Shown: in pieces, positions 50,537 through 60,272 of the stretch
Numbering within the stretch: the first letter of the stretch is position 1
Layout: each line of letters opens with the position of its first letter
Source of the DNA: an uncultured Holophagaceae bacterium
GTDB taxonomy: Bacteria; Acidobacteriota; Holophagae; Holophagales; Holophagaceae
Length of the DNA stretch: 64,000 nt
Direction of reading: 5' to 3'
Assembly: GCA_903937385.1 (NCBI GenBank)
Contig: CAIZZF010000026.1
Location: forward strand, 248,001-312,000
Notes under the pieces: generated by a model
Told to the model about the DNA's origin: nothing
What the model saw: only the letters and a program-made list of their open reading frames with translations
The model's database searches: none
Translations under genes and position numbers: made by a program

Positions 50537-52282
50537 TCAGTACCGCCAGCTCTTGAGGTCCGCCCCGGCCGGGGCCGTCTTTTCCATGCGGGCCAGCATC
50601 TTCGCCAGGTAGAGGGTGCTGTAGTGCAGGCGGGAGATGTGGTTGGGGTGCTCGGGATCGCCATTCCAGCAGTGCTCGGCGCGGTCCCCGTACTTCACCT
50701 CGCCCTCGTAGGGGGGGTTGCGGGTCTGCTTCAGGAAGTCCTCCAGCAGATAGACCGCATCGTTGAGGAAGAAGGTATCGGCGCTGCCGCAGTACACGTG
50801 CAGCTTGCCCTGCAGCTTGGGACCCAGTACCGGCCAGTGCTTCTCCAGGATGGCCCGCAGGTCGTAGTGCTCCTTCCAGTAGGCGGCCACCTTGGGGTCG
50901 ATGAGGCCTGTCCGCTTGTCGAAGATGGGCTGGGGATAGCCGTCCGCGCCCTGGGGCGAGAACACCGCCTGCCAGATGTCGAACTGCTCGCTGGAGCGGC
51001 CATGGCTGCCCAGGGCCAGCTCGTAGGCATTGACCTCCTCCAGGGTCTGGAAGGTGTGCCCCAGGTAGTCCCGGGTCGCGGGCTGGGCCACGCGCTTGTG
51101 GGCACCCTCCACGTAAAAGGCGTTCTTGTCTTTGTAGAGATCGATGATGGTGTAGGCCCGGAAGTCCACGGGATCCGGGCAGGACCCGAAGGCGCCGTTG
51201 TAGTGGTCCGGGTAGAAGATCTGGGCCGCCAGGGCCTCCCAGCCCCCAGTGGAGCCGCCGCAGAGGAACCGGGCCCAGCTGGGCAGGACCCGGAAGGCCT
51301 TCTCGATGGCCGGCATCAGCTCCGTCTCGATGGCATCGCCGTAGGGGCCCAGGTTGGCGGAGTTCACGGCGTAGGAGTCGTCGTAGTAGGGGTTGGCGTG
51401 CTGCAGCTTCACGAAGAGGTAGCGGGGGAAGTCCGGCGCGGTCCACTGCTGGAAGTTGCGATAGGCCTCCTCCTGCTGGATGCGGTTGTAGCCCGAGAGG
51501 CGGAAGCGCGCGCTGTAGTCCGGCTTCAAGTCCGGGTCCGGCGGCACCGTGCGGAAGGAGTCGTCGAAGTCCCGCACGAAGTGGTCGTGCATGAGCAGCA
51601 TGGGAAAGCGGACCTCGGGATGCGCGTCGAAGCCCTCGGGCACCAGCACCAGGGCCGACAGGAACATGGGCCGCCCCCAGAACTTCGTGAGCAGCTGGCT
51701 CTGGATGCGCAGGTGGCGGACGTATTTGGAATCGGGGAGCTCCGGCAGGGGCGGGATCACCTGGTCCAGGAGCACCTGGATGGGGGCCTGACCCGGCCCC
51801 ACCCGCACCTTCCGGGGGCGGCTGTAGAGGTTCCCCGGGGCCAGGTTCCAGTGCTGGCCCTCGCCCCGGTCCATGGGCAGCTTCAGCGTGTGTCCGTCCG
51901 CCCGGTGGAAGGTCTCGTAGCGGTGCAGCAGGGCCTGCACGGTGTACTCACCCGGCGGGAGGTCCTTCAGCGAGCGGATGGGATAGCCGTCCGCCCGGGC
52001 GTCCACCTGGGCCCGCTGTCCGGGCGCAAGGCTCTCCACGTCCGTGCCGAAGATGAGCTGCGAGTCCGGGGTGTCCCCGATCTGCATGCGCGGCTCGGCG
52101 CTGGGGTCCGTGGAGAGCAGCAGGTAGAGCCGACCATCCAGGGGCTGCGCACTCAGACCCGGCGCGAAACGCACCGCGAAGCGGGCCGGTGCCTTGGGGC
52201 TGGGCTTCGGCGGGGCCGCCAGGGCCGGAAGGGCCAGGGCGAGGAAGACACCAAGTCGGAGCAGGTCTGAGATTTTGGGCAT
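50537..52282 (-). CDS. Secreted alpha/beta-hydrolase-type esterase-like protein
   Basis: Signal peptide; nucleophile elbow FLCGGSTGGWEALAAQIFYPDHYNG; conserved late His AEHCWNG. Confidence 0.75.
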   Translation of the reverse strand: MPKISDLLRLGVFLALALPALAAPPKPSPKAPARFAVRFAPGLSAQPLDGRLYLLLSTDPSAEPRMQIGDTPDSQLIFGTDVESLAPGQRAQVDARADGYPIRSLKDLPPGEYTVQALLHRYETFHRADGHTLKLPMDRGEGQHWNLAPGNLYSRPRKVRVGPGQAPIQVLLDQVIPPLPELPDSKYVRHLRIQSQLLTKFWGRPMFLSALVLVPEGFDAHPEVRFPMLLMHDHFVRDFDDSFRTVPPDPDLKPDYSARFRLSGYNRIQQEEAYRNFQQWTAPDFPRYLFVKLQHANPYYDDSYAVNSANLGPYGDAIETELMPAIEKAFRVLPSWARFLCGGSTGGWEALAAQIFYPDHYNGAFGSCPDPVDFRAYTIIDLYKDKNAFYVEGAHKRVAQPATRDYLGHTFQTLEEVNAYELALGSHGRSSEQFDIWQAVFSPQGADGYPQPIFDKRTGLIDPKVAAYWKEHYDLRAILEKHWPVLGPKLQGKLHVYCGSADTFFLNDAVYLLEDFLKQTRNPPYEGEVKYGDRAEHCWNGDPEHPNHISRLHYSTLYLAKMLARMEKTAPAGADLKSWRY

Positions 52283-52863
52283 GGGCTACTTTAAGGCATA
52301 TGCGCTTGTTCGTCTGAACGATCTGGAGCAGCCACGGGTCGCGGAATTTCTCGATGCCTGGTTCTCGATGGGCCAGGTCGATTCCTGGGCCGGGACTTTC
52401 GTGGTGGCGAGTTCCAGGAAGGTTCGCGCAGTACGCCCCTGACTCTGCGCAGAGGTCTGCCTTAACCAAGGGTGCGTGGCCTACCGACGAATGGAACCGC
52501 CTGTCGTGAAAGGGCGAGCACCATGGCGGGCATCCCCGTCGCCCCCGGCCCCTCCCCACCCCGCATGCGCCCGTCGCCCGCTTAGGGTTTGGACTGCTTA
52601 TGGCATTGTTCCAGGGTGAATAATAGGCACCCTCCTGTTTAATTTATTGAATTTTATCGTATTTTGGAATTCAATCATGTTGATTTAAAATTTTATCAAT
52701 AAGCTTTGTTTTACCGGCGTGTTTGCCGTTCCTCGGGTGAGGGCATCGAGTGCAATTGTAATGTTTGAGGATTTGCATTCTGGGCATTTCATGGGCGAGC
52801 CTCCTAAACGTCGCAGAACACTCGAAATAACGGATCAAGTTGCTTTAGCTTGGCTGAGAACCC

Positions 52864-53877
52864 TTAGTAGCTTGGGGTCCAGCTCAAGTTCTTCGCGTTC
52901 TTGTCAAGATACTTCACCTCACCCGTTTTGGGGTTCAGCGACCACTGCGCTTTTGAGGGTACGTCTGGGTTCCCGTTCAGCCCGCGGTCAACAAAGGAGA
53001 AGGTCACGGTCCAGATTCCATCCTGCTTCTCTGCCGTCCACTTGAGAGAATCGCTGATGAAGGAGCCTGCCGAGGCGAAGGTCTTCACAGCCACACCAAC
53101 AGTGTCGTGAGACCTCCCCTGGCTGCCAGGAAGGGTTAGCCTCGCCGCCTTCACCTTGGTGATGGCGGCGGTCTCCTCAGGGCTGCCAGAAGGTGCCCTT
53201 TCTTTATCCAACTCGACCTTCAGCTTCACATCCAGTTCAAAGCGGGTCTGTGCAGATGCCGGAAGATCCGGGTCCTGAGACTTCAGCGCCGCCCTGGGAA
53301 GGTTCGCGCCGCCCTCGCCAGTGATGGCGCGGACCGCCGTTGTCTGCCAGACCCCGTCGAATCGGGAGAAGAAGGCCACCTGGTAGGTCCCAGAGGACCA
53401 GGGAACATTCTTTATTGTGAAGGCCGGTGACACAAGGCGTCCACCTGAGACCTTCACTTTGGCCTGCCCAAAGGCCTTCGGATTCCCAGCGGGACCGAAA
53501 TTGATCATCACGTCCGTCCCATCAGGCAAGGCAGCGTTAGCGGACACGATGACCCCACCGTACTGGTCCCTGGAGGCCGTCAAATCAGAAATAAGGGTTT
53601 TGGCGTTTGGATCAGGTGCAAAGGGCTTGGCCGAAGGCGCAACGGCCCCAGAATCAGTCTTCTTTTCGCCCCCAAAGATAGATCCAACGATACCGCCGAA
53701 CACCCCAAGGCCGAGGAACACCGCAAGGCAACCGACAGCCCAGTGGGTCTTCTTCTTCGCCACACCTGGTGCCCCATTCGTGGGCACAGCCGCACCCAGG
53801 CTGGATCTGCAAAACGGGCAGACCGATGCTAAGGCTGGAACCTCCTTGCGGCAGGCATAGCAAACCTTGGTTTCCAT
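52864..53877 (-). CDS. Zinc-ribbon membrane-anchored protein, unknown function
   Basis: METKVCYACRKEVPALASVCPFCRSSLG zinc ribbon; TM WAVGCLAVFLGLGVFGGIVGSIFGG. Confidence 0.8.
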   Translation of the reverse strand: METKVCYACRKEVPALASVCPFCRSSLGAAVPTNGAPGVAKKKTHWAVGCLAVFLGLGVFGGIVGSIFGGEKKTDSGAVAPSAKPFAPDPNAKTLISDLTASRDQYGGVIVSANAALPDGTDVMINFGPAGNPKAFGQAKVKVSGGRLVSPAFTIKNVPWSSGTYQVAFFSRFDGVWQTTAVRAITGEGGANLPRAALKSQDPDLPASAQTRFELDVKLKVELDKERAPSGSPEETAAITKVKAARLTLPGSQGRSHDTVGVAVKTFASAGSFISDSLKWTAEKQDGIWTVTFSFVDRGLNGNPDVPSKAQWSLNPKTGEVKYLDKNAKNLSWTPSY

Positions 53878-54161
53878 TTTTTACCTCTTGGTGTGATTTC
53901 TTGTGAATAACTTGAGGTGTCGTGTGAATAGGGAATTCAAAGGCCCCATACTGAAATTCCGGAAACATTTCTTCCCGATCGATGGTTCGTTCGTAGGATT
54001 TCTTGGCTCTTTCTGTGGGTCGAGGAAGGCCTGAAGAGCCTTCGGGGCTTTGCCTACGGCTGTCAAAGAGGTTTGGCCCCACGATGGGCCAAGGCTTCGC
54101 TGGGGTCAAGATCAACTCATCCCACATATTAGGCGTCTGACCACGCGGAGGCATCACACCG

Positions 54162-54280
54162 TCAAGGCGGCTGTTCTTTTCGGCTGAGGCAGTCGAGGAC
54201 CGCGGCGATGACGCTGGGCTGCTGGATGACGTCTATGCGCTGCATGCGACTGTCGCAGTGCGAAGCGGCGACGATAGGCC
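54162..54280 (-). pseudogene. Possible C-terminal remnant of an IS91-like transposase
   Basis: Frame reads SHCDSRMQRIDVIQQPSVIAAVLDCLSRKEQPP-stop, resembling IS91-family C-termini (CxxC-RM-x-I-x-x-I-x-x-P); no intact upstream ORF. Confidence 0.4.
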
Positions 54281-54283
54281 CTT

Positions 54284-54347
54284 ATCACCGTTCATCACTG
54301 TTCATCACCGGTTCCAAAAGATCTTTTAACCGGTGATGCACGGTGAT
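54284..54347. repeat. Iteron-containing palindrome, copy 2 (GGTGATGAAC units), homologous to 50266-50346
   Basis: ATCACCGTTCATCACTGTTCATCACCGGTT-ccAAAAGATCTTTT-AACCGGTGATGCACGGTGAT. Confidence 0.93.
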
Positions 54348-54363
54348 GTTCATGAATAGGACT

Positions 54364-56628
54364 TCACCGGTCAACCGTCGTCAGCACCGCCACGGCGGCC
54401 TGGCCGAGGGAGATGCCGCCATCGTTGGTTGGGAAGGCGCGATGGCGGTGGACGCGGAAGCCGGCGCCGCCAAGTTTCTGCTGCACCCGCGCGGTGAGCA
54501 GGGCGTTCTGGAAGCAGCCGCCGGAGAGCACCACGTCGGGCAGACCCGCCTGCTGTGCCCAGGCCAGGGCCAGGTCCGCCAGAGCCGCGTGGAAGCGGGC
54601 GGCGATGAAGCCCGCGTCCCGGCCCGCGGCCAGGTCCGCCAGCACGCCGGCCACCAGGGGTGCGGGATCCGCGGTGCCGTCGCGGAAGTCCCAGGCATAG
54701 GGCGCCTCCACCCGCTCTCCGGCGGCGAACTCCAGGGCCATGGCCGCCTGCCCCTCGAAGCCGCCCCGGGCGTGGAGCCCCGTCAGGGCCGCCACGGCAT
54801 CGAAGAGGCGGCCGAGGCTTGAGGTAAGGGGGCTGTTGAAGGCCCCGGCGAGCAGGGTCTGCAGCTGCTCCCACTCGGCGCCGTCGAAGGCGGCGGCCAG
54901 CGGCGGAGGCGGAGCCCCCGCGCCCTGCACTGCCCACAGGAGGCCGCAGGCGCTTCGGCGGGGCTGCTTCACGGCGGCGGCCCCGCCAGGCAGGGGGAAG
55001 GGCTTCAGGTGACCCAGCCGCGTGAACGCCGCGCCCTGAAGCCGCAGGGCCTCGCCGCCCCAGAGCGTGCCGTCGCTGCCCAGGCCCGTGCCGTCCCAGG
55101 TGAGCGCCAGCGCGGGCCCGGTCAGGGCATGTTCCGCGGCGCAGGCGGCGCCGTGGGCGTGGTGGTGCTGGACGCGAACCAGGGGCACCTGCCACTCGGC
55201 CGCCAGCCGCTCCGCCAGGCGCGTGCTGGCGTAGTCCGGATGCAGGTCGCAGGCCAGCAGCTCGGGCCGGGCCCCGAAGAAGGCCAGCAGGTCATCCACC
55301 GTGCGCGCCAGCAGGTCGCTGCCCTCCAGGCTGGTGAGGTCGCCCAGGTGCTGGCTCATGACCAGCTCCCCACCCTTCAGCAGGGCCACGGTGTTCTTCT
55401 GGTGGGCGCCCAGGGCCAGCACGCAGGGGCTACTGAGGCCTTCCAGGCCTAGGGTCACCGCCAGGGGCGCGAAGCCCCGGGCCCGGCGCAGGAGGGTCGG
55501 GCCGTCGGCGTCCACCCGCAGGACCGAGTCATCCACGGGCCGCGTGATGGGCCGGTCGTGGCTGAGGAACAGGTCCGCCAGACCGCCCAGCCGCCGCCGG
55601 GCCTCGTCGTCCTCGAAGGCCATGGGCTCGTCGCTGAGGTTGCCCGAGGTGCAGACCAGGGGCCGCCCCGCCGCAGCCAGCAGCAGGCGGTGCAGCGGCG
55701 TGTTGGGCAGGAAGGCGCCCAGCCGCGGGTTGCCGGGCGCCACCTCGGCCACCACCGCGCCGCCGGGCCGCCGCCGCAGCAGCAGGATGGGCGCCTCGGG
55801 CGAGGCCAGCCAGGCGGCTTCTTCCGGCGATACCTCGCAGTCCCGCAGGAGGCTCGCGCGGTCCGGGAACATCACGGCGAAGGGCTTCGCCTCCCGCCGC
55901 TTGCGGGATCGCAGCAGTCCCACGGCTGCAGCGGCGGTGGCATCCACCAGCAGCTGGTAGCCGCCCAGCCCCTTCAGCGCCAGCACCGCGCCCTGGCGCA
56001 GGGCCTCGGCGGCGGCGGCCAGGGCGGCCTCGCCCTCAGCGCGGAGGATGCCGTCGGCACCCTGCAGCGCGAGCCGCGGGCCGCAGGCCGGGCAGGCCAC
56101 GGGCTGGGCGTGGAAGCGGCGGTCCAGGGGATCGCGGTATTCCCGCTCACAGTCCGGGCACAGCGGGAAGGCCTTCATGGCGGTGCGCGGCCGGTCGTAG
56201 GGGAGGCCCTCGATGATCGTATAGCGCGGGCCGCAGCGGGTGCAGTTGGTGAAGGGGTAGCGGTAGCGCCGCTCGCCGGGCGTGTCCACCTCGGCGGCGC
56301 AGGCCTCGCACAGGGCCAGGTCCGGCGGCACCACGGGGCGCGGGGCCTCGCCCTGCCCGCTCTCCCGAATCCGGAAGTCGGCCTCGCCCGGGACTTCATC
56401 GATGGCTTCACCGACCAGCGACTGAACCCGCGCCGGCGCGGGGATCTCCTGCAGGGCCCGCTCGAAGTCGGCGAGGTCTGCCTCGGTGCCCTGGGCCTCG
56501 AGGGTGACGCCCTCGGCGTGGTTCCAGACAAAGCCCGTCAGACCCCGGGCCAGGGCGAGCCGATAGACCGCGGGCCGGAAGCCCACGCCCTGGACCACGC
56601 CTCGGACCTGGCAGCGCCGGCGCGGCAT
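54364..56628 (-). CDS. hypF: Carbamoyltransferase HypF
   Basis: Acylphosphatase domain VRGVVQGVGFRPAVYRLA; CxxC pairs CEACAAEV/NCTRCGPRYTIIEGLPYDRPRTAM; VQHHHAH. Confidence 0.97.
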   Translation of the reverse strand: MPRRRCQVRGVVQGVGFRPAVYRLALARGLTGFVWNHAEGVTLEAQGTEADLADFERALQEIPAPARVQSLVGEAIDEVPGEADFRIRESGQGEAPRPVVPPDLALCEACAAEVDTPGERRYRYPFTNCTRCGPRYTIIEGLPYDRPRTAMKAFPLCPDCEREYRDPLDRRFHAQPVACPACGPRLALQGADGILRAEGEAALAAAAEALRQGAVLALKGLGGYQLLVDATAAAAVGLLRSRKRREAKPFAVMFPDRASLLRDCEVSPEEAAWLASPEAPILLLRRRPGGAVVAEVAPGNPRLGAFLPNTPLHRLLLAAAGRPLVCTSGNLSDEPMAFEDDEARRRLGGLADLFLSHDRPITRPVDDSVLRVDADGPTLLRRARGFAPLAVTLGLEGLSSPCVLALGAHQKNTVALLKGGELVMSQHLGDLTSLEGSDLLARTVDDLLAFFGARPELLACDLHPDYASTRLAERLAAEWQVPLVRVQHHHAHGAACAAEHALTGPALALTWDGTGLGSDGTLWGGEALRLQGAAFTRLGHLKPFPLPGGAAAVKQPRRSACGLLWAVQGAGAPPPPLAAAFDGAEWEQLQTLLAGAFNSPLTSSLGRLFDAVAALTGLHARGGFEGQAAMALEFAAGERVEAPYAWDFRDGTADPAPLVAGVLADLAAGRDAGFIAARFHAALADLALAWAQQAGLPDVVLSGGCFQNALLTARVQQKLGGAGFRVHRHRAFPTNDGGISLGQAAVAVLTTVDR

Positions 56629-57377
56629 CAAGCCTGCTGGGGCGCCAGGCGCCGGGCCTCGATCCACGCGATCCAGGCGTCGAGTCCCTCGCCGGACTGG
56701 GCGGACACCCGCAGGATCTGGATCGCGGGGTTCACGCGGCGGGCATAGCTCAGGCAGAGCTCCGGATCGAAGCGGAGGTGGGGCAGCAGGTCCACCTTGT
56801 TGAGCAGCATCAGGTCCGCCGCGGCGAACATGTCCGGGTACTTGAGCGGCTTGTCCTCACCCTCGGTGACGGAGAGGATCACCACCTTGTGCGCCTCGCC
56901 CAGGTCGAAGGCCGCGGGGCAGACCAGATTGCCCACGTTCTCGATCATCACCACGGCCCCGGCGGGCGGGGCCAGCAGGTCCAGAGCATGGCCCACCATG
57001 TGGGCGTCCAGGTGGCAGCCCTTGCCGGTATTGATCTGCACCGCGGGCGCACCCGCGGCCTTGATGCGGTCCGCATCCTGGCTGGTCTGCTGGTCGCCCT
57101 CGATGACCACCACGGGCACCCGGCCCTGCAGGCGCCGGATGGTCGCCTCCAGCAGGGTGGTCTTGCCGGACCCGGGGCTGCTGACGAGGTTCAGTGTGAA
57201 CCAGCCCTGGGCCGCGCAGCGCTCGCGGTTTCGGGCCGCCAGGGCGTCGTTCTTCGCCAGGAGGTTCTGCTCCAGGCTGACCCGCCGCCGGCCCGGCCGC
57301 AGCGGCGCGGCCTCATGGGCGTGCGCGTGGCCGTCCAGCGTGGCGCCGTCGCCTCCGCAACCGCAGGTGGTGCACAT
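56628..57377 (-). CDS. hypB: Hydrogenase nickel incorporation GTPase HypB
   Basis: N-terminal [48 protein letters not shown]. Confidence 0.97.
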   Translation of the reverse strand: MCTTCGCGGDGATLDGHAHAHEAAPLRPGRRRVSLEQNLLAKNDALAARNRERCAAQGWFTLNLVSSPGSGKTTLLEATIRRLQGRVPVVVIEGDQQTSQDADRIKAAGAPAVQINTGKGCHLDAHMVGHALDLLAPPAGAVVMIENVGNLVCPAAFDLGEAHKVVILSVTEGEDKPLKYPDMFAAADLMLLNKVDLLPHLRFDPELCLSYARRVNPAIQILRVSAQSGEGLDAWIAWIEARRLAPQQA

Positions 57378-57379
57378 GG

Positions 57380-57727
57380 TCAGGCCTCCTCGACGTCGAT
57401 GTCCTTGATGCGCAGCTCCGTGCCGCCGGTGACCGTGACGAAGCCTTCGCCGCAGGCGGGACACAGGTCGAAGCGGGCCTCGATCTCCACCTGGGCGCCG
57501 CAGTCCTGACAGAGGCCCGTACCCGGAAGCTCCAGAATGTCGAGGCTGGCGCCCTCCGCCAAGGTGTCCTGGGAGACCGCCTCAAAGGCGAAGCGCAGCG
57601 CCTCCACCTCGGCGCCAGAGAGCTTGCCCACCTCGAGGCGCACCTGCACGACCCGGGCGAAACCGGCGGCCAGGGCCTCCTCCTGGATGCCCTGGATCAT
57701 TCCCTCCAGGATGGAAAGCTCATGCAT
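57380..57727 (-). CDS. hypA: Hydrogenase maturation nickel metallochaperone HypA
   Basis: [35 protein letters not shown]. Confidence 0.96.
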   Translation of the reverse strand: MHELSILEGMIQGIQEEALAAGFARVVQVRLEVGKLSGAEVEALRFAFEAVSQDTLAEGASLDILELPGTGLCQDCGAQVEIEARFDLCPACGEGFVTVTGGTELRIKDIDVEEA

Positions 57728-57731
57728 GCAG

Positions 57732-58226
57732 CTACTCTACCCTGGGCAGCAAGGCGGTCCAGGCCTTCAGGTCGGCGGCGCCCAGGAGGACTTCCAGCAG
57801 ACCCCAGGCTGCCGCCAAGTGGGCTTCGGCAGCGGCGGACAGGGGCTCGCCCAGCTCGAAGGCCACCCCCCGGATGCCCAGGACGAACGCCGGCGGCGCG
57901 GGCTCTCCGGTGATCCGCTCGTAGACATGGAGGACCGCCCCGGGGCTGAGCTCGTGCGTGGTGTAGCTGCGGTCCTGCGCGGGCTGGACGCGACGGAAGG
58001 CGAAGGGCGGCGGGCAGGCGGCGTCCGCATCCAGGAACAGGGCCAGGTCGTGGCCTCGGAGGTCCTCGGCGTGCTCGATCTGCAGCTGAAAGTCCGCCAC
58101 CGGCGTGACCCGCAGGTCGGGGTGCTCCCCCAGCCAGGCCACCGCCCGGTCCAGCAGCAGGGGGCCCAGTGCGTCATCCCCCCGGCTGGGGTTGCCATAG
58201 CCGAAGAGAATCACGGACGGGCTCAC
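57732..58226 (-). CDS. hoxW: Hydrogenase maturation protease, likely HoxW for HoxH
   Basis: ILFGYGNPSRGDDALGPLLLDRAV; QLQIEHAEDLRGHDLALFLDAD. Confidence 0.85.
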   Translation of the reverse strand: MSPSVILFGYGNPSRGDDALGPLLLDRAVAWLGEHPDLRVTPVADFQLQIEHAEDLRGHDLALFLDADAACPPPFAFRRVQPAQDRSYTTHELSPGAVLHVYERITGEPAPPAFVLGIRGVAFELGEPLSAAAEAHLAAAWGLLEVLLGAADLKAWTALLPRVE

Positions 58227-59713
58227 AGCGTGGGTCGGGAGAGCTGTCCCTCGGCGGACCGCACCAGCCGGTCCAGCGGCTCGCCGTCAACAGCCAGCAG
58301 ACTCACCTCCAGTGGCATCCGGCCCAGGGCGTGAGTGGCGCAGGAGAGACAGGGATCGTAGGCCCGGATGGCCACTTCGATGTGGTTGAGCAGGCCTTCC
58401 GTGAGCTTCCGGCCATCCAGGTAGCGGGAGGCCACCTGCCGCACGGCCTCGTTCATGGCCTGGTTGTTGTTCGTGGTGCTCACGATGAGGTTGGCCTTCT
58501 CCACCACGTCGTTCTCGTTGATCTTGTAGTGGTGGAACAAGGTGCCCCGGGGGGCCTCCACCACGCCCACGCCCTCCAGGGCCCGGGCTCCCCGGGTGAC
58601 CAGGTCCGTGCCGAGCAGGTCCGGGTCCTCCAGCAGCTGCTCAATGGCCTCAGCGGCGTGCAGCATCTCGATCATGCGGGCCCAGTGGTAGGCCAGGGTT
58701 GCGTGCTGCAGCCCGCCGCCGGCGGCGGCGCGGAAGGCCTGGCGCTCGGCCTCGGCCAGGGGAGTGGACACCCGGTCACAGATGTTGAGCCGCGCCAGGG
58801 GCCCCACTCGGTACCAGCCCTCCTCGGCACCCTTGCCGATGATGAAGGGGAACTTCATGTAGGACCAGGACTTCACTTCCTCGCGGATGTAGCGGTTGTA
58901 GTGGGTGTAGTCCACATGGTCGAAGATGGTGGCGCCCCCAGGATCCAGGGCCCTCAGACCGCCGTCATAGAGCTCAAGGTCCCCACCGGCCCCGACGAGT
59001 CCGAGGTGATTGGAGGGAAAGGTCCCGAACTCCGCGCTGTACTCGCTGGAGGTGAAGAAGTCCCGGCTGAGCTTCACCGCCGCCTGGCTCCAGGCCACCA
59101 CCTGCGCGATGCCGCCCCGGAGCTCGTCCCGTTCGGAGGCCTTGAGCGCCTTGTTCATGCCGCCGGGCAAGGCCGCAGTGCCGTGGACCCGCTTGCCCGT
59201 GATGTGGCGGATGACCTCCTGGCCGTACTTGCGGAGCTTCACACCCTGCAGGGCCAGCTCCGGGTGGCTGGCGATGACGCCAATGATGTTGCGCCGCTCC
59301 ACCTCGGAGTCGAAGCCGAAGAGCAGGTCCGGGCTGGCGAGGTGGAAGAAGTGGAGGGCGTGGGACTGGAGCATCTGGCCGAAGTGCAGCAGCCGACGCA
59401 GCTTCTCCGCGGGTGGAGTCAGGGTGCGGGCCCCCACCAGCATGTCCACGGCCTTGGCCGCGGCCAGGTGGTGGCTCACGGGGCAGATGCCGCAGAGCCG
59501 CTGGACCAGGACAGGAACCTCCCAGTAGGGCCGGCCCTGGATGAACTTCTCGAAGCCCCGGAACTCCACGATGTGCAGGCGGACCTGGTGGACCCGGTTC
59601 TGCTCGTCCAGGAGGATCGTGACCTTGCCATGGCCCTCCACCCGGGTGACCGGCTCGATCACGACGCGCCTCAGGGCCTCTGGGTTGGCGGCGGATTCCA
59701 GGTTGTGGCTCAT
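58223..59713 (-). CDS. hoxH: NAD-type [NiFe] hydrogenase large subunit HoxH
   Basis: IEPVTRVEGHGKVTILLDE; RLCGICPVSHHLAAAKA; C-terminal AYDPCLSCATHALG. Confidence 0.96.
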   Translation of the reverse strand: MSHNLESAANPEALRRVVIEPVTRVEGHGKVTILLDEQNRVHQVRLHIVEFRGFEKFIQGRPYWEVPVLVQRLCGICPVSHHLAAAKAVDMLVGARTLTPPAEKLRRLLHFGQMLQSHALHFFHLASPDLLFGFDSEVERRNIIGVIASHPELALQGVKLRKYGQEVIRHITGKRVHGTAALPGGMNKALKASERDELRGGIAQVVAWSQAAVKLSRDFFTSSEYSAEFGTFPSNHLGLVGAGGDLELYDGGLRALDPGGATIFDHVDYTHYNRYIREEVKSWSYMKFPFIIGKGAEEGWYRVGPLARLNICDRVSTPLAEAERQAFRAAAGGGLQHATLAYHWARMIEMLHAAEAIEQLLEDPDLLGTDLVTRGARALEGVGVVEAPRGTLFHHYKINENDVVEKANLIVSTTNNNQAMNEAVRQVASRYLDGRKLTEGLLNHIEVAIRAYDPCLSCATHALGRMPLEVSLLAVDGEPLDRLVRSAEGQLSRPTL

Positions 59714-59729
59714 GGTCAGTTCTCCTGGA

Positions 59730-60272
59730 TCAGTCGTAGCGGAGGAGCTGGAGGGGCAGGTTGGGATCGCGGCCGGCGATGAGCTCCGTGAGGAAGTGCC
59801 AGAACGCGTCCGCCGAGGGGGGACACCCGGGCAGGTAGTGGTCCACCCGGACGACCGCGTGCAGGGGATAGACCTTGTCCAGCAGCAGCGGAAGCTCGGC
59901 GTCATCAGGGATGTGCGCGTTCTCGACGCCGACCCCCCGGATGTAGGTCTCGTACAGGCACTCCTTGAGGGTGTGGTGGTTCCGCATGGACGGGATGCCG
60001 CCGGTGATGGCGCACTCGCCTACGGAGACCAGGACCCGGCAGTGCTCCCGGAAGTGCTTCAGCAGGTGCACGTTCTCCGCATTGCAGAGCCCGCCTTCCA
60101 CGAAGCCGAAGTCCACGATGCCTTCGATGGTCTTGATGTCGTTGATGGGGCTGCGGTCGAACTCGATGAGCTCCAGCAGGTCCAGCAGGCGCTCGTCGAT
60201 GTCCAGGAAGGACATGTGGCAGCCGAAGCAGCCGGCCAGGGAACAGGTGGCGACCTTCACTTTGCTAGCCAT
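59730..60272 (-). CDS. hoxY: NAD-type [NiFe] hydrogenase small subunit HoxY
   Basis: VATCSLAGCFGCHMSFLDIDERLLDLLE; VGECAITGGIPSMRN; YLPGCPPSADAFW. Confidence 0.96.
   Translation of the reverse strand: MASKVKVATCSLAGCFGCHMSFLDIDERLLDLLELIEFDRSPINDIKTIEGIVDFGFVEGGLCNAENVHLLKHFREHCRVLVSVGECAITGGIPSMRNHHTLKECLYETYIRGVGVENAHIPDDAELPLLLDKVYPLHAVVRVDHYLPGCPPSADAFWHFLTELIAGRDPNLPLQLLRYD

Noticed and set aside
52719-53045. 108-aa plus-strand ORF
   Set aside because: Second half is antisense to the zinc-ribbon gene; retained only as a possible fragment in the AT-rich finding
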